Below are positions 41,482 through 48,503 of a stretch of DNA of 64,000 bases, one piece after another. The notes under the pieces are model-generated. The model made no database searches. It saw nothing but the letters and a program-made list of their open reading frames with translations, and had not been told where the DNA came from. The stretch is from Planctomycetota bacterium (GTDB lineage: Bacteria > Planctomycetota > UBA1135): contig QQUA01000007.1 in NCBI GenBank assembly GCA_008501825.1, positions 1-64,000 of the forward strand. Reading direction: 5' to 3'. The stretch's first letter is position 1; each line of letters opens with the position of its first letter. The position numbers were made by a program, and so were the translations under genes.

Positions 41482-42504
41482 TTAAGCGCCTATGGTCCTG
41501 GCCAGGAGGGCTCGAGCCCGGCCGGGATCTTCGGTGCCGCGGACCAAGGCGCGGCCGTCGGCAAATAAAAACAACTCCAAGTCTCCTTCCTGGAAACGAA
41601 GGTGGTGTCGGCTTTGCTGCAATCCTTGCACCGTTCCCTGCAATCGCGCGGCGATGGTGGCCAAGCTTGGCATGTCTCCGGCGGCGGGAATTTGGACCGC
41701 ATTGCCGGCACAAAGGATTTCGGCGCCGCGAGCTCCCCGTCGGCCTTCCAACCAGGGATGCTGCCCTTGACCGCAGCAGGGGCAATCGGGGTCCTGCCGG
41801 CTGCGTAAAAGGCGGTGGTCTCCGGACCAAAGATCGACGTAACGAAATCCGGCCACGACGGCATCGGTTTGGCCGACCAGCCATTTCATCGCTTCGGCGG
41901 TGGCCAGGGCCGCCATCACGCTGACCGCCGGGCCGAGGACACCCGCCGTCCGGCAAGTCGGGCTCTGACCGGCTTCCGGCGGTTCGGGAAAGGTGCAGCG
42001 GAGGCAAGGACCGTTGGGCAGGAGGGCGCCGACCATGCCGTAGGTTCCGACCACGCCGGCGTATACATAGGGCAAGCCGTGGACCACGGCGTAGTCGTTC
42101 AGCAGATACCGGGTGGCGAAATTATCGGTGCCATCCAAGATCAAATCCGCCCCTTGCAGCAGGGAAGGAGCGTTTTCAGCGCTCAAATCAACGGCATGGG
42201 CCTCCAGTTGGACTTGCCGGTTTACCGCTTTCAGCCGCCGTACGGCGGCGACGGCTTTAGGCCGGGCTTGGTCGGCATCCTCTTCGTCGTAAAGGATCTG
42301 GCGCTGCAGGTTGGACCATTCGACCACGTCTCGATCCAACAAAACCAGGTGGCCGACTCCGGCTCGGGTCAGTAAATCGGCGGAAACCGAACCCAAGGCA
42401 CCGAGGCCCACGAGGACCACCCGGGCCTGTTGCAGGGCGGTTTGGCCGGCTTCCCCGATTTGCGGCAAGCGGGCCTGGCGTTGGTACCGGGGGTCGACGT
42501 TCAT
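41482..42504 (-). CDS. MoeB/ThiF-type E1-like adenylyltransferase
   Basis: About 340 residues from the ATG at 42504 (MNVDPRYQRQARLPQIG); upstream in-frame codons run into the tRNA-Leu gene. ATP-binding VVLVGLGALGSVSADLLTRAGVG, DRDVVEWSNLQRQILYDEED and DGTDNFATRYLLNDY are canonical. Cysteine pairs CLRC and CPCC form the structural zinc site. The C-terminal ~80 residues (AGNAVQIPA, FADGRALVRGTEDPGRARALLA) match the extension of ThiF/MoeB from Bacillus-like enzymes rather than a rhodanese. It adenylates the C-terminus of a MoaD/ThiS carrier, which is not encoded here. Confidence 0.9.
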   Translation of the reverse strand: MNVDPRYQRQARLPQIGEAGQTALQQARVVLVGLGALGSVSADLLTRAGVGHLVLLDRDVVEWSNLQRQILYDEEDADQARPKAVAAVRRLKAVNRQVQLEAHAVDLSAENAPSLLQGADLILDGTDNFATRYLLNDYAVVHGLPYVYAGVVGTYGMVGALLPNGPCLRCTFPEPPEAGQSPTCRTAGVLGPAVSVMAALATAEAMKWLVGQTDAVVAGFRYVDLWSGDHRLLRSRQDPDCPCCGQGQHPWLEGRRGARGAEILCAGNAVQIPAAGDMPSLATIAARLQGTVQGLQQSRHHLRFQEGDLELFLFADGRALVRGTEDPGRARALLARTIGA

Positions 42505-42522
42505 TTCCCGGGCCGGCATTGG

Positions 42523-42604
42523 TGCGAGAGGGGGGACTCGAACCCCCACAGGTTTCCCTACAGGATCCTAAATCCTGCGCGTCTGCCAGTTCCGCCACTC
42601 TCGC
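42523..42604 (-). tRNA. tRNA-Leu (anticodon UAG)
   Basis: Folds as a cloverleaf of 82 nt. Acceptor GCGAGAG pairs with CTCTCGC, anticodon loop TTTAGGA (anticodon TAG) sits on stem CAGGA/TCCTG, a long class II variable arm follows, and the T-arm is GGGGGTTCGAGTCCCCC. CCA is not encoded. The upstream end of the MoeB gene lies about 20 bp beyond. Confidence 0.95.
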
Positions 42605-42646
42605 GTTTGCACCGTGGGGGGATCACAGGGCGGAAGAAAAAGGTTG

Positions 42647-42722
42647 GGGTGGGTAAGGGGACTCGAACCCCCGACCCCCAGAACCACAATCTGGTGCTCT
42701 AACCAACTGAGCTATACCCACC
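42647..42722 (-). tRNA. tRNA-His (anticodon GUG)
   Basis: Acceptor GGTGGGT pairs with ACCCACC, with discriminator C as expected for tRNA-His. Anticodon loop TTGTGGT gives GTG on stem CCAGA/TCTGG. T-arm GGGGGTTCGAGTCCCC. The genomic base at position -1 is not G, so the extra 5' G would need to be added after transcription. Confidence 0.95.
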
Positions 42723-42814
42723 ATCCAATCGGCGCAGAGTGTAGCGGCCCGCGGGAATCTCGCCAAGATGGGTCTGGCCTTCTTCCCCTTCCGGCGCTAT
42801 ATTTTCCGCCCGAC

Positions 42815-42890
42815 GCCCCCCTAGCTCAGTTGGCAGAGCAAAGGATTCTTAATCCTTGGGTCACAGGTTCGAGCCCTGTGGGGGGTACCA
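42815..42890 (+). tRNA. tRNA-Lys (anticodon CUU), CCA encoded
   Basis: Acceptor GCCCCCC pairs with GGGGGGT (one wobble). D-arm AGCTCAGTTGGCAGAGC, anticodon stem AAGGA/TCCTT with loop TTCTTAA, T-arm ACAGGTTCGAGCCCTGT, and genomically encoded ACCA end. Unlike its three neighbours it is on the plus strand and encodes CCA. An AT-rich stretch, TATATTTT (42799-42806), ~10 bp upstream could be its -10 element. Confidence 0.95.
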
Positions 42891-42949
42891 ATCAAAAACG
42901 TCGTGGCTGCTTGCGTGGCCGCGACGTTTCTTTTTTTCCTTCGAGCGGT

Positions 42950-43624
42950 TCAGGCCTCGTGGTCGGGGGAATTCGCCGCAACCGATTCGGATTGCGGTTC
43001 ATATTCAAATCGGGTGGCGACTTCATGCAACCAAAAGCCGTCGGCCAGGCCAAACAAAACCGAAGCTCGGTATAAGAGCATCAGGCCTTGATTCGATTGC
43101 GGGCCTGGAATCCAAGCGGCCCATACGTAGCCTCGTTCCGAGACCTGGACTTTGGCCCTTCCTTCGACGGCGGCGATGGTGCCGTGACGTCCAGGCATCT
43201 CTTCCAAATCCCATTCGTCTAGCAACAACAAACGGCTTTCCAAAAAGCTCTTCAAAAAGGCTTCCGGAGTTGGCTCCTCCGGTTTCTCTAAAGGCAAAAA
43301 AAGCAACCGCCCGTCGTGATCCAAGGGCCCGGCCAGCCAACCTTGCTTTTCTCCCTGAGAATCGGCGGGCATCGATTTCGGCGAAGGCCAATCCTGGGGC
43401 CAAATCGAATGCCAAGCCTCGATTTGAATCTTGCGGTGAGGATGTCCTTCCAAGCCCAACTTCTTGATTCGCCTCAATTGCAAAGCCGCTCGAAGCAAAA
43501 ACAAGAAGATGAAACCGAGGACTACCGCGGCCACGGTGTCGTCGGTGCCCCAATTCGAAGCCGTGGCGTCTACCGGAATGGTGGCTGAAGCCCACGCCGT
43601 GGAAAGGACGGGGAGCGGAAACAC
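42950..43624 (-). CDS. Membrane-anchored hypothetical protein
   Basis: 224 residues, unrecognised. A hydrophobic helix at about 30-47 (DTVAAVVLGFIFLFLLRAA) follows a short extracytoplasmic start. A basic segment LRRIKKLGLEG leads into a ~170-residue soluble domain with FLKSFLESRLLLLDEWDLEEM and a strand-rich end (KVQVSERGYVWAAWIPG). Likely inner-membrane with a cytoplasmic domain. Its start lies 22 bp from the tRNA-Arg gene and its 3' end faces tRNA-Lys. Confidence 0.65.
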   Translation of the reverse strand: MFPLPVLSTAWASATIPVDATASNWGTDDTVAAVVLGFIFLFLLRAALQLRRIKKLGLEGHPHRKIQIEAWHSIWPQDWPSPKSMPADSQGEKQGWLAGPLDHDGRLLFLPLEKPEEPTPEAFLKSFLESRLLLLDEWDLEEMPGRHGTIAAVEGRAKVQVSERGYVWAAWIPGPQSNQGLMLLYRASVLFGLADGFWLHEVATRFEYEPQSESVAANSPDHEA

Positions 43625-43646
43625 GCTTACAGTCGCGACCGATTGG

Positions 43647-43719
43647 CACGCCCGGCAGGATTCGAACCTGCAACCACTGGATTAGAAATCCAGGGCTCTA
43701 TCCATTGAGCTACGGGCGC
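43647..43719 (-). tRNA. tRNA-Arg (anticodon UCU)
   Basis: 73 nt. Acceptor GCGCCCG pairs with CGGGCGT (one wobble), discriminator G. Anticodon loop TTTCTAA (anticodon TCT) sits on stem CTGGA/TCCAG. T-arm GCAGGTTCGAATCCTGC. CCA is not encoded. Confidence 0.95.
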
Positions 43720-43862
43720 AAGGAAAACGAAGAGTCATTCGGTGTCCCGCCCACGGGAAATGGCTTTCCCGGTTTGGGATGGAGCAGGAGTCTAACGACT
43801 TCCTCACTCTTCGTGGAGCCTTGCACCACCAGTTCATCTCCCCTGGCAATGACCGGCCGAGC

Positions 43863-43880
43863 CGGTCCAGAAGGACCGGG
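43863..43880 (-). terminator. Terminator-like hairpin after the beta-propeller-like gene
   Basis: CCGGTCC-AGAA-GGACCGG, a perfect 7-bp stem with a 4-nt loop, 25 bp past the stop of the 43905-44720 gene. No T-run follows, so factor-dependent or structural termination is as likely as intrinsic. The rest of 43720-43904 holds nothing recognisable. Confidence 0.5.
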
Positions 43881-43904
43881 GGAGCGGGTCGATGCTGGCC
43901 AGCC

Positions 43905-44720
43905 CTAAGGCTTCCCCGCGGCCTTTTTCTTGGCGGCGAACTGATAGATTCCGCCACCGTCGACCACGAGATAAAGGTTGCCGAGGTCGTCGACGGCGAT
44001 GCCTTCCAGATCTTTCAAGCCTCTTGGCCAGGGAATTTGGTCGAGGGTGGTTCCATCGCGGCGGACGGCGCGAATTTCCCGGTTGTCGTCGGCAATCGCC
44101 ATGATGCAGGATCCCGCCGGAAACCAGGCCATGCCGCGGAATTCGTCTTTGACCTTCAGGATGCGAACTTTGCCGTTGGGTTTGCCGGCCTTGTCGAGTT
44201 CAAGGACGTAAACCATTTCGGTGCCTTGATGGCCGATCCAAATTTCTTCCGGCATGCCCGGTTTGGCCGGTGGCAGCCACAGCAGGCCCTCTCCGCCTTT
44301 TTTCGCTCGGGGCACCATTTCCGGAGCTTTCCACGGGGGGGAAGCTCGCCATTTGTCCAAGGAGAATGGGTGCAGGCTGCAGGAGATTTCTTCGAGGGCC
44401 AGAATCTGGTTGCGCTTGTAAATGGCCACCACTCCTTCGAAGTCCTTGTCCCCTGGGATGCGTAATTCCCGAAGTTGCTTGCCCCGAATATCGAACTCCA
44501 CCAGCCAACCGTCATCGCCGACGGCGAAAAAACTGCGCCGTTCTTGGCACCAACTGAGACCGCTCAGGGAGCGTCCTCCGTCCTTGGCCCAAAGCACTTT
44601 GCTTTGGAAATCCCAATGGTCGTTCAGCCGGAAGTTCTGAGCCGAGATCCCAGGCGTGGCTGACAGCAAGGCTGCCAGGACCAAGGAAGCTCGAAACCGA
44701 AAGGAACGGATGGAAGTCAT
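43905..44720 (-). CDS. Secreted SdiA-regulated/phytase-like beta-propeller protein
   Basis: 271 residues. Signal peptide ending near ISAQ. Repeated strand units suggest a beta-propeller: LSGLSWCQERRSFFAVGDDGWLVEFD, GDKDFEGVVAIYKRNQILALEE, GLKDLEGIAVDDLGNLYLVVDGGG. The pattern of D-x-E-G-[IV]-[AV] turns matches the SdiA-regulated/esterase-like propeller family. Catalytic function unknown. Predicted periplasmic or secreted. Confidence 0.75.
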   Translation of the reverse strand: MTSIRSFRFRASLVLAALLSATPGISAQNFRLNDHWDFQSKVLWAKDGGRSLSGLSWCQERRSFFAVGDDGWLVEFDIRGKQLRELRIPGDKDFEGVVAIYKRNQILALEEISCSLHPFSLDKWRASPPWKAPEMVPRAKKGGEGLLWLPPAKPGMPEEIWIGHQGTEMVYVLELDKAGKPNGKVRILKVKDEFRGMAWFPAGSCIMAIADDNREIRAVRRDGTTLDQIPWPRGLKDLEGIAVDDLGNLYLVVDGGGIYQFAAKKKAAGKP

Positions 44721-44836
44721 GATGTTTGCACCGCGTTGGCCGCAGCGGCCGGGATCGGAACCTTGAAGTTCTGGAGGAATAGACAGCCTCCAGCCTTGCT
44801 ACCGAGCAAGTCTGTGGAATCGTTCATCGGCTTTTC

Positions 44837-46981
44837 TCAATCTTCATCTTGAGACCTTGAACTTGAGACCTCCGACCGGGTGCATTCTTCCCCGAGATGG
44901 GCCGGGGCATAGTAACCGGACCAATAGTCTTGCAACATCCGGTGGCTGCTGAAGGCGGCGGGCAAGCTTTGTAAGGCATGCCGGCAACGGCTGAGCCAAG
45001 CCCGGGGGAGCCGGTCCCGGCCGCGCCGGTAATAAAGGGGCACGATCTCCTGTTCCAGTAGCGCGTAAAGGGCTTCGGCGTCGGCTCGGTCCTGGCGGCG
45101 ACGGTTTTCAAACTCGCCGCCTTCGATGGCCCACCCGTTTTTGCCATCGAAACCTTCCGGCCACCAACCGTCGAGAATGGAGCAATTCAATCCGCCGTAA
45201 AGGGTGGGCTTCATGCCGCTGGTGCCGGAAGCTTCATGGGGGCGCAGTGGGGTGTTCAGCCACAGATCGCATCCTGAAGTCAGCATGCGGCCAATCTCCA
45301 TGTCGTAATCTTCCAGGAGAAAGACTCGGCCGCGAAAGGCCGGCTTCTGGGTCATGCGATAAATCCTCTGGGCGTAAGCTTGGCCGTCCTGATCTCGAGG
45401 ATGGGCCTTGCCGGCGAAAACGATTTGAACCGGTTGTTCCGGATTTCGAAGCAAGGCCGCCAGCCGCCTTTGATTGTGAAACAGAAGCGGAGCCCGCTTG
45501 TAGGTGGCGAAGCGGCGGGCGAACCCCAAAGTCAGGGCGTCCGGATCCAATGAGGAATAGAGGGCGGCCGTTTGCTGAGGGTCGGCGCCTTTGGCTACCG
45601 CTTGGTCCACCAACCGGTCCCGGAGGAAGTGAATCAACTTGCTTTTTAACGTACGCCGTAACTGCCAAAGTTCCGGCAAAGGAATTTGGTCCGCCGCAGC
45701 CCACCAATCTTTGCTGGCTTGGCGGCCGCTCCAGCGAGGTCTCAAGTGTTTGCGATAAAACGGGCGAGCTTCCGCCACCAACCATGTCGGGATGTGAATG
45801 CCGTTGGTTACGTGTCCGATCGGCACTTGCTCCGGCTCCTCGACGGAATACAAACCTTGCCACATTTTGCGACTGGTGTCTCCGTGCAAAGCCGCGACTC
45901 CATTGACCCGTGCGGCGGTTTTCAAAGCCAGCACCGTCATGCAGAAACTCTCCTCGGAATCTTGCGGTCGCTCTCGGCCGAGGGCGGCGAAATTGCCGGC
46001 GCTGAGCGGAAGTTTCTTGGCCGTGGGGCCTAACCATTTGCGGACCGCCTTGGCTTCATAACGGTCGTGCCCGGCAGCAACCGGGGTATGGGTGGTGAAG
46101 ACGCTGCTGGCTCGAATCGCCTGCAGGGCCCGAGACCAACTTCTGCCTTTTTCGACCTCCCGGCGCAGGCGCTCCAAGTTGCAAAAGGCGGCGTGACCTT
46201 CGTTCAGGTGAAAGACCGTGGGTTTTTCCTTCACCGCGTGCAGAGCCAAAACTCCGCCGACTCCCAGCAGGACTTGTTGCCGCAGCCTTTCTTCCGGTTC
46301 TCCTTTATAAAGACCTTGGGTCAAGCGCCGATCTTTGCTCCGGTTCTGTTCCAAATCGGTGTCCAACAAATAAAGCGGGACTCGACCGACTTGCAATTTC
46401 CAGATTTTGGCTTTCACTTTGCGCTTGCCGATCGGGCAGGAAATGTGGTTGCCGGTGTCGATCAAGGGCCAATCTTCCTTGGCGATGTTCGGATACACCA
46501 CTTGGGTGGCACCGTCAGGACTCAGTTCCTGCCGATAGTAGCCGTGGGCGTAGAGCAGGCCGATGGCCACCAGCGGAATGCCGAGGTCGGAAGCCGATTT
46601 CAAATGATCTCCGGCCAGAACGCCCAAACCGCCGGCATATTGCGGCATGCTTTCATGCAAGGCGTATTCAGAGCAAAAATAAGCGATTTTGGTATTCGCT
46701 GCCTCTCCCTTGACCTTGGAGGAAAACCACGTTCCTTCCCGGTAATAACGGTGCCAGGCGCCCAGCACCTTTTGAACCTGACGTTCAAAGTTGGCTTCTT
46801 GCCGCAATCGTTGCCAGCGGTCCGGCTCCATGTGCAGCAGCACCTGCTTTGGATTGTGCCGGCTGGATCGCCAAAGGTGGGGTTCGAGCCGCTGAAACAA
46901 GGCCTGGGCTTCCGGCGACCATGTCCACCATAAATCCGAACTCAGTTCGAGGAGTTGCTTTTTCAACGGGTCGAGTTTCAT
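44837..46981 (-). CDS. glgP: Alpha-glucan phosphorylase
   Basis: 714 residues. Releases glucose-1-phosphate from alpha-1,4-glucans. The N-terminal DUF3417 region (LSSDLWWTWSPEAQALF) marks the short alpha-glucan phosphorylase group. NTKIAYFCSEYALHESMPQYAGGLG, the central FHLNEGHAAF, FARRFATYKRA and the PLP-site block EASGTSGMKPTLYGG follow. No signal peptide, so it is cytoplasmic. It overlaps the malQ stop by 4 bp. Third gene of the amylase-malQ-glgP operon, consistent with breakdown of imported or stored maltodextrins. Confidence 0.95.
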   Translation of the reverse strand: MKLDPLKKQLLELSSDLWWTWSPEAQALFQRLEPHLWRSSRHNPKQVLLHMEPDRWQRLRQEANFERQVQKVLGAWHRYYREGTWFSSKVKGEAANTKIAYFCSEYALHESMPQYAGGLGVLAGDHLKSASDLGIPLVAIGLLYAHGYYRQELSPDGATQVVYPNIAKEDWPLIDTGNHISCPIGKRKVKAKIWKLQVGRVPLYLLDTDLEQNRSKDRRLTQGLYKGEPEERLRQQVLLGVGGVLALHAVKEKPTVFHLNEGHAAFCNLERLRREVEKGRSWSRALQAIRASSVFTTHTPVAAGHDRYEAKAVRKWLGPTAKKLPLSAGNFAALGRERPQDSEESFCMTVLALKTAARVNGVAALHGDTSRKMWQGLYSVEEPEQVPIGHVTNGIHIPTWLVAEARPFYRKHLRPRWSGRQASKDWWAAADQIPLPELWQLRRTLKSKLIHFLRDRLVDQAVAKGADPQQTAALYSSLDPDALTLGFARRFATYKRAPLLFHNQRRLAALLRNPEQPVQIVFAGKAHPRDQDGQAYAQRIYRMTQKPAFRGRVFLLEDYDMEIGRMLTSGCDLWLNTPLRPHEASGTSGMKPTLYGGLNCSILDGWWPEGFDGKNGWAIEGGEFENRRRQDRADAEALYALLEQEIVPLYYRRGRDRLPRAWLSRCRHALQSLPAAFSSHRMLQDYWSGYYAPAHLGEECTRSEVSSSRSQDED

Positions 46982-48495
46982 GGCGTAGGGAGACGTTCAA
47001 AGGTTTCGGCAAGGGCTCGGATTCGCTGGGCCAAATCCGAGTTCAACTCGCGGCGGTACATGCGCCATTGCCAATTTTTTTCCCCGGTACCGGGAGTATT
47101 CATGCGGGCTTTCGAATCTAAGCCGAGAAAGTCTTGCATGGGAACGATGGCGGTCCGGGCCGGAGAAGCGTAAGCCAATCGAATCACGTCCCAATGAATG
47201 CTTTGCGGATCGCCGTGGCTGTAATCCAGTGCCCGTTGGCGATCCTCTTCACCTAACTGGCTGAACCAACCTTGCAAAGTATCGTTGTCGTGAGTTCCGG
47301 TATAAACCACGCTGTTGGGCGGATGACGGTGGGGCTGGTCGTAACGGGCATTCGGACCGAAAGCCCATTGCAACACCCGCATGCCGGGGAAACCCAAGCG
47401 ATCTCGAAAGGCGTGGATTTCCGGTGTCATCGCTCCCAGGTCTTCGGCGATCAAGGCTGCGTTTCCCAGTTTGCTGCGCAGGCGTTGAAACAGGGCCTCT
47501 CCGGGGGCCCGGACCCATTGGCCTTGCTCGGCGGTTTCCGCTTCCGCCTTGACTTCCCAGGCGTGGTAAAAACCGATGAAATGATCGACGCGGAGCAGAT
47601 CGAAACTGCGGAAAAGGTGGCGGAAACGGCGCATCCACCACCGAAATCCATTGGCTTCGTGTTGGGACCACCGGTAGTGAGGATGTCCCCACAATTGGCC
47701 CGTATCGGAAAAAGCGTCAGGCGGCACCCCGGTAACCACTTCCGGGTGAAGACTTTCTTGAAGGCGAAATAGATCCGGATGGGCCCAGACGTCGACGGAA
47801 TCATAGGTGACGAAAATCGGCAGGTCGCCGATCAGTCCGACCGCCGGGGAAGTTCCGGCATATTTGCGTAGAGCTCGCCATTGGTTATGGAATTGAAACT
47901 GCAAAAAGCCGTGGTAATCCAGGCATTCGGCCAATTCCCGGCGGGCTTGTTTCAAGGTTTCGGCATCTCGCCGGCGGAACGGTTCCGGCCAGCGTCCCCA
48001 ATCCGGACCCAGCTTCTGTTCCCGGAGAGCGCAAAACAATTGGTAATCCGGAAGCCAAGCCTTTTGCTTTTTGCAAAATTTGAGATAGGCCGGCGAATGC
48101 AAGCCATCCTGGTTGCGGAAATTTTCAAAGGCGGTGCGCAATAAATCGGTGCGCAGGGTTTCCACCGCCGGCCACTGCACCCGCCTTCCCCGGCCGCTTC
48201 GAAGGTCGGGCAGGGCGCCCTTTTCGATCCACCCTTGATCCGCCAGGAGATCGAGAGAGATCAGCAGCGGGTTACCGGCGAAGGCTGATATGGAGCTATA
48301 TGGGGAAAAGCCCGGCCCCTGGGGTTGAACCGGCAACATTTGCCACCAGCGCTGTCCAGCTTGTTTCAGCCAATCGACGAAAGCGTAAGCCTGCGGGCCG
48401 AGATCGCCGCTTCCGCAGCGTCCCGGAAGGGAACTTGGATGCAACAATACGCCGCAACTGCGATTTTGGCTCAAAGGATGGGGGCGAGCTTGCAA
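46978..48495 (-). CDS. malQ: 4-alpha-glucanotransferase
   Basis: 505 residues, GH77 amylomaltase length. Transfers maltooligosaccharyl units, making glucans usable by phosphorylase. Motifs: GVLLHPSSLPG, YSSISAFAGNPLLISLD, LRVDHFIGFYHAWEV (nucleophile Asp), ALIAEDLGAMTPE (acid/base Glu) and VYTGTHDNDTLQGWF (third Asp). Cytoplasmic, no signal. Lies 8 bp after the GH13 gene and overlaps glgP by 4 bp. Confidence 0.95.
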   Translation of the reverse strand: MQARPHPLSQNRSCGVLLHPSSLPGRCGSGDLGPQAYAFVDWLKQAGQRWWQMLPVQPQGPGFSPYSSISAFAGNPLLISLDLLADQGWIEKGALPDLRSGRGRRVQWPAVETLRTDLLRTAFENFRNQDGLHSPAYLKFCKKQKAWLPDYQLFCALREQKLGPDWGRWPEPFRRRDAETLKQARRELAECLDYHGFLQFQFHNQWRALRKYAGTSPAVGLIGDLPIFVTYDSVDVWAHPDLFRLQESLHPEVVTGVPPDAFSDTGQLWGHPHYRWSQHEANGFRWWMRRFRHLFRSFDLLRVDHFIGFYHAWEVKAEAETAEQGQWVRAPGEALFQRLRSKLGNAALIAEDLGAMTPEIHAFRDRLGFPGMRVLQWAFGPNARYDQPHRHPPNSVVYTGTHDNDTLQGWFSQLGEEDRQRALDYSHGDPQSIHWDVIRLAYASPARTAIVPMQDFLGLDSKARMNTPGTGEKNWQWRMYRRELNSDLAQRIRALAETFERLPTP

Positions 48496-48503
48496 GGTTC
48501 CGC

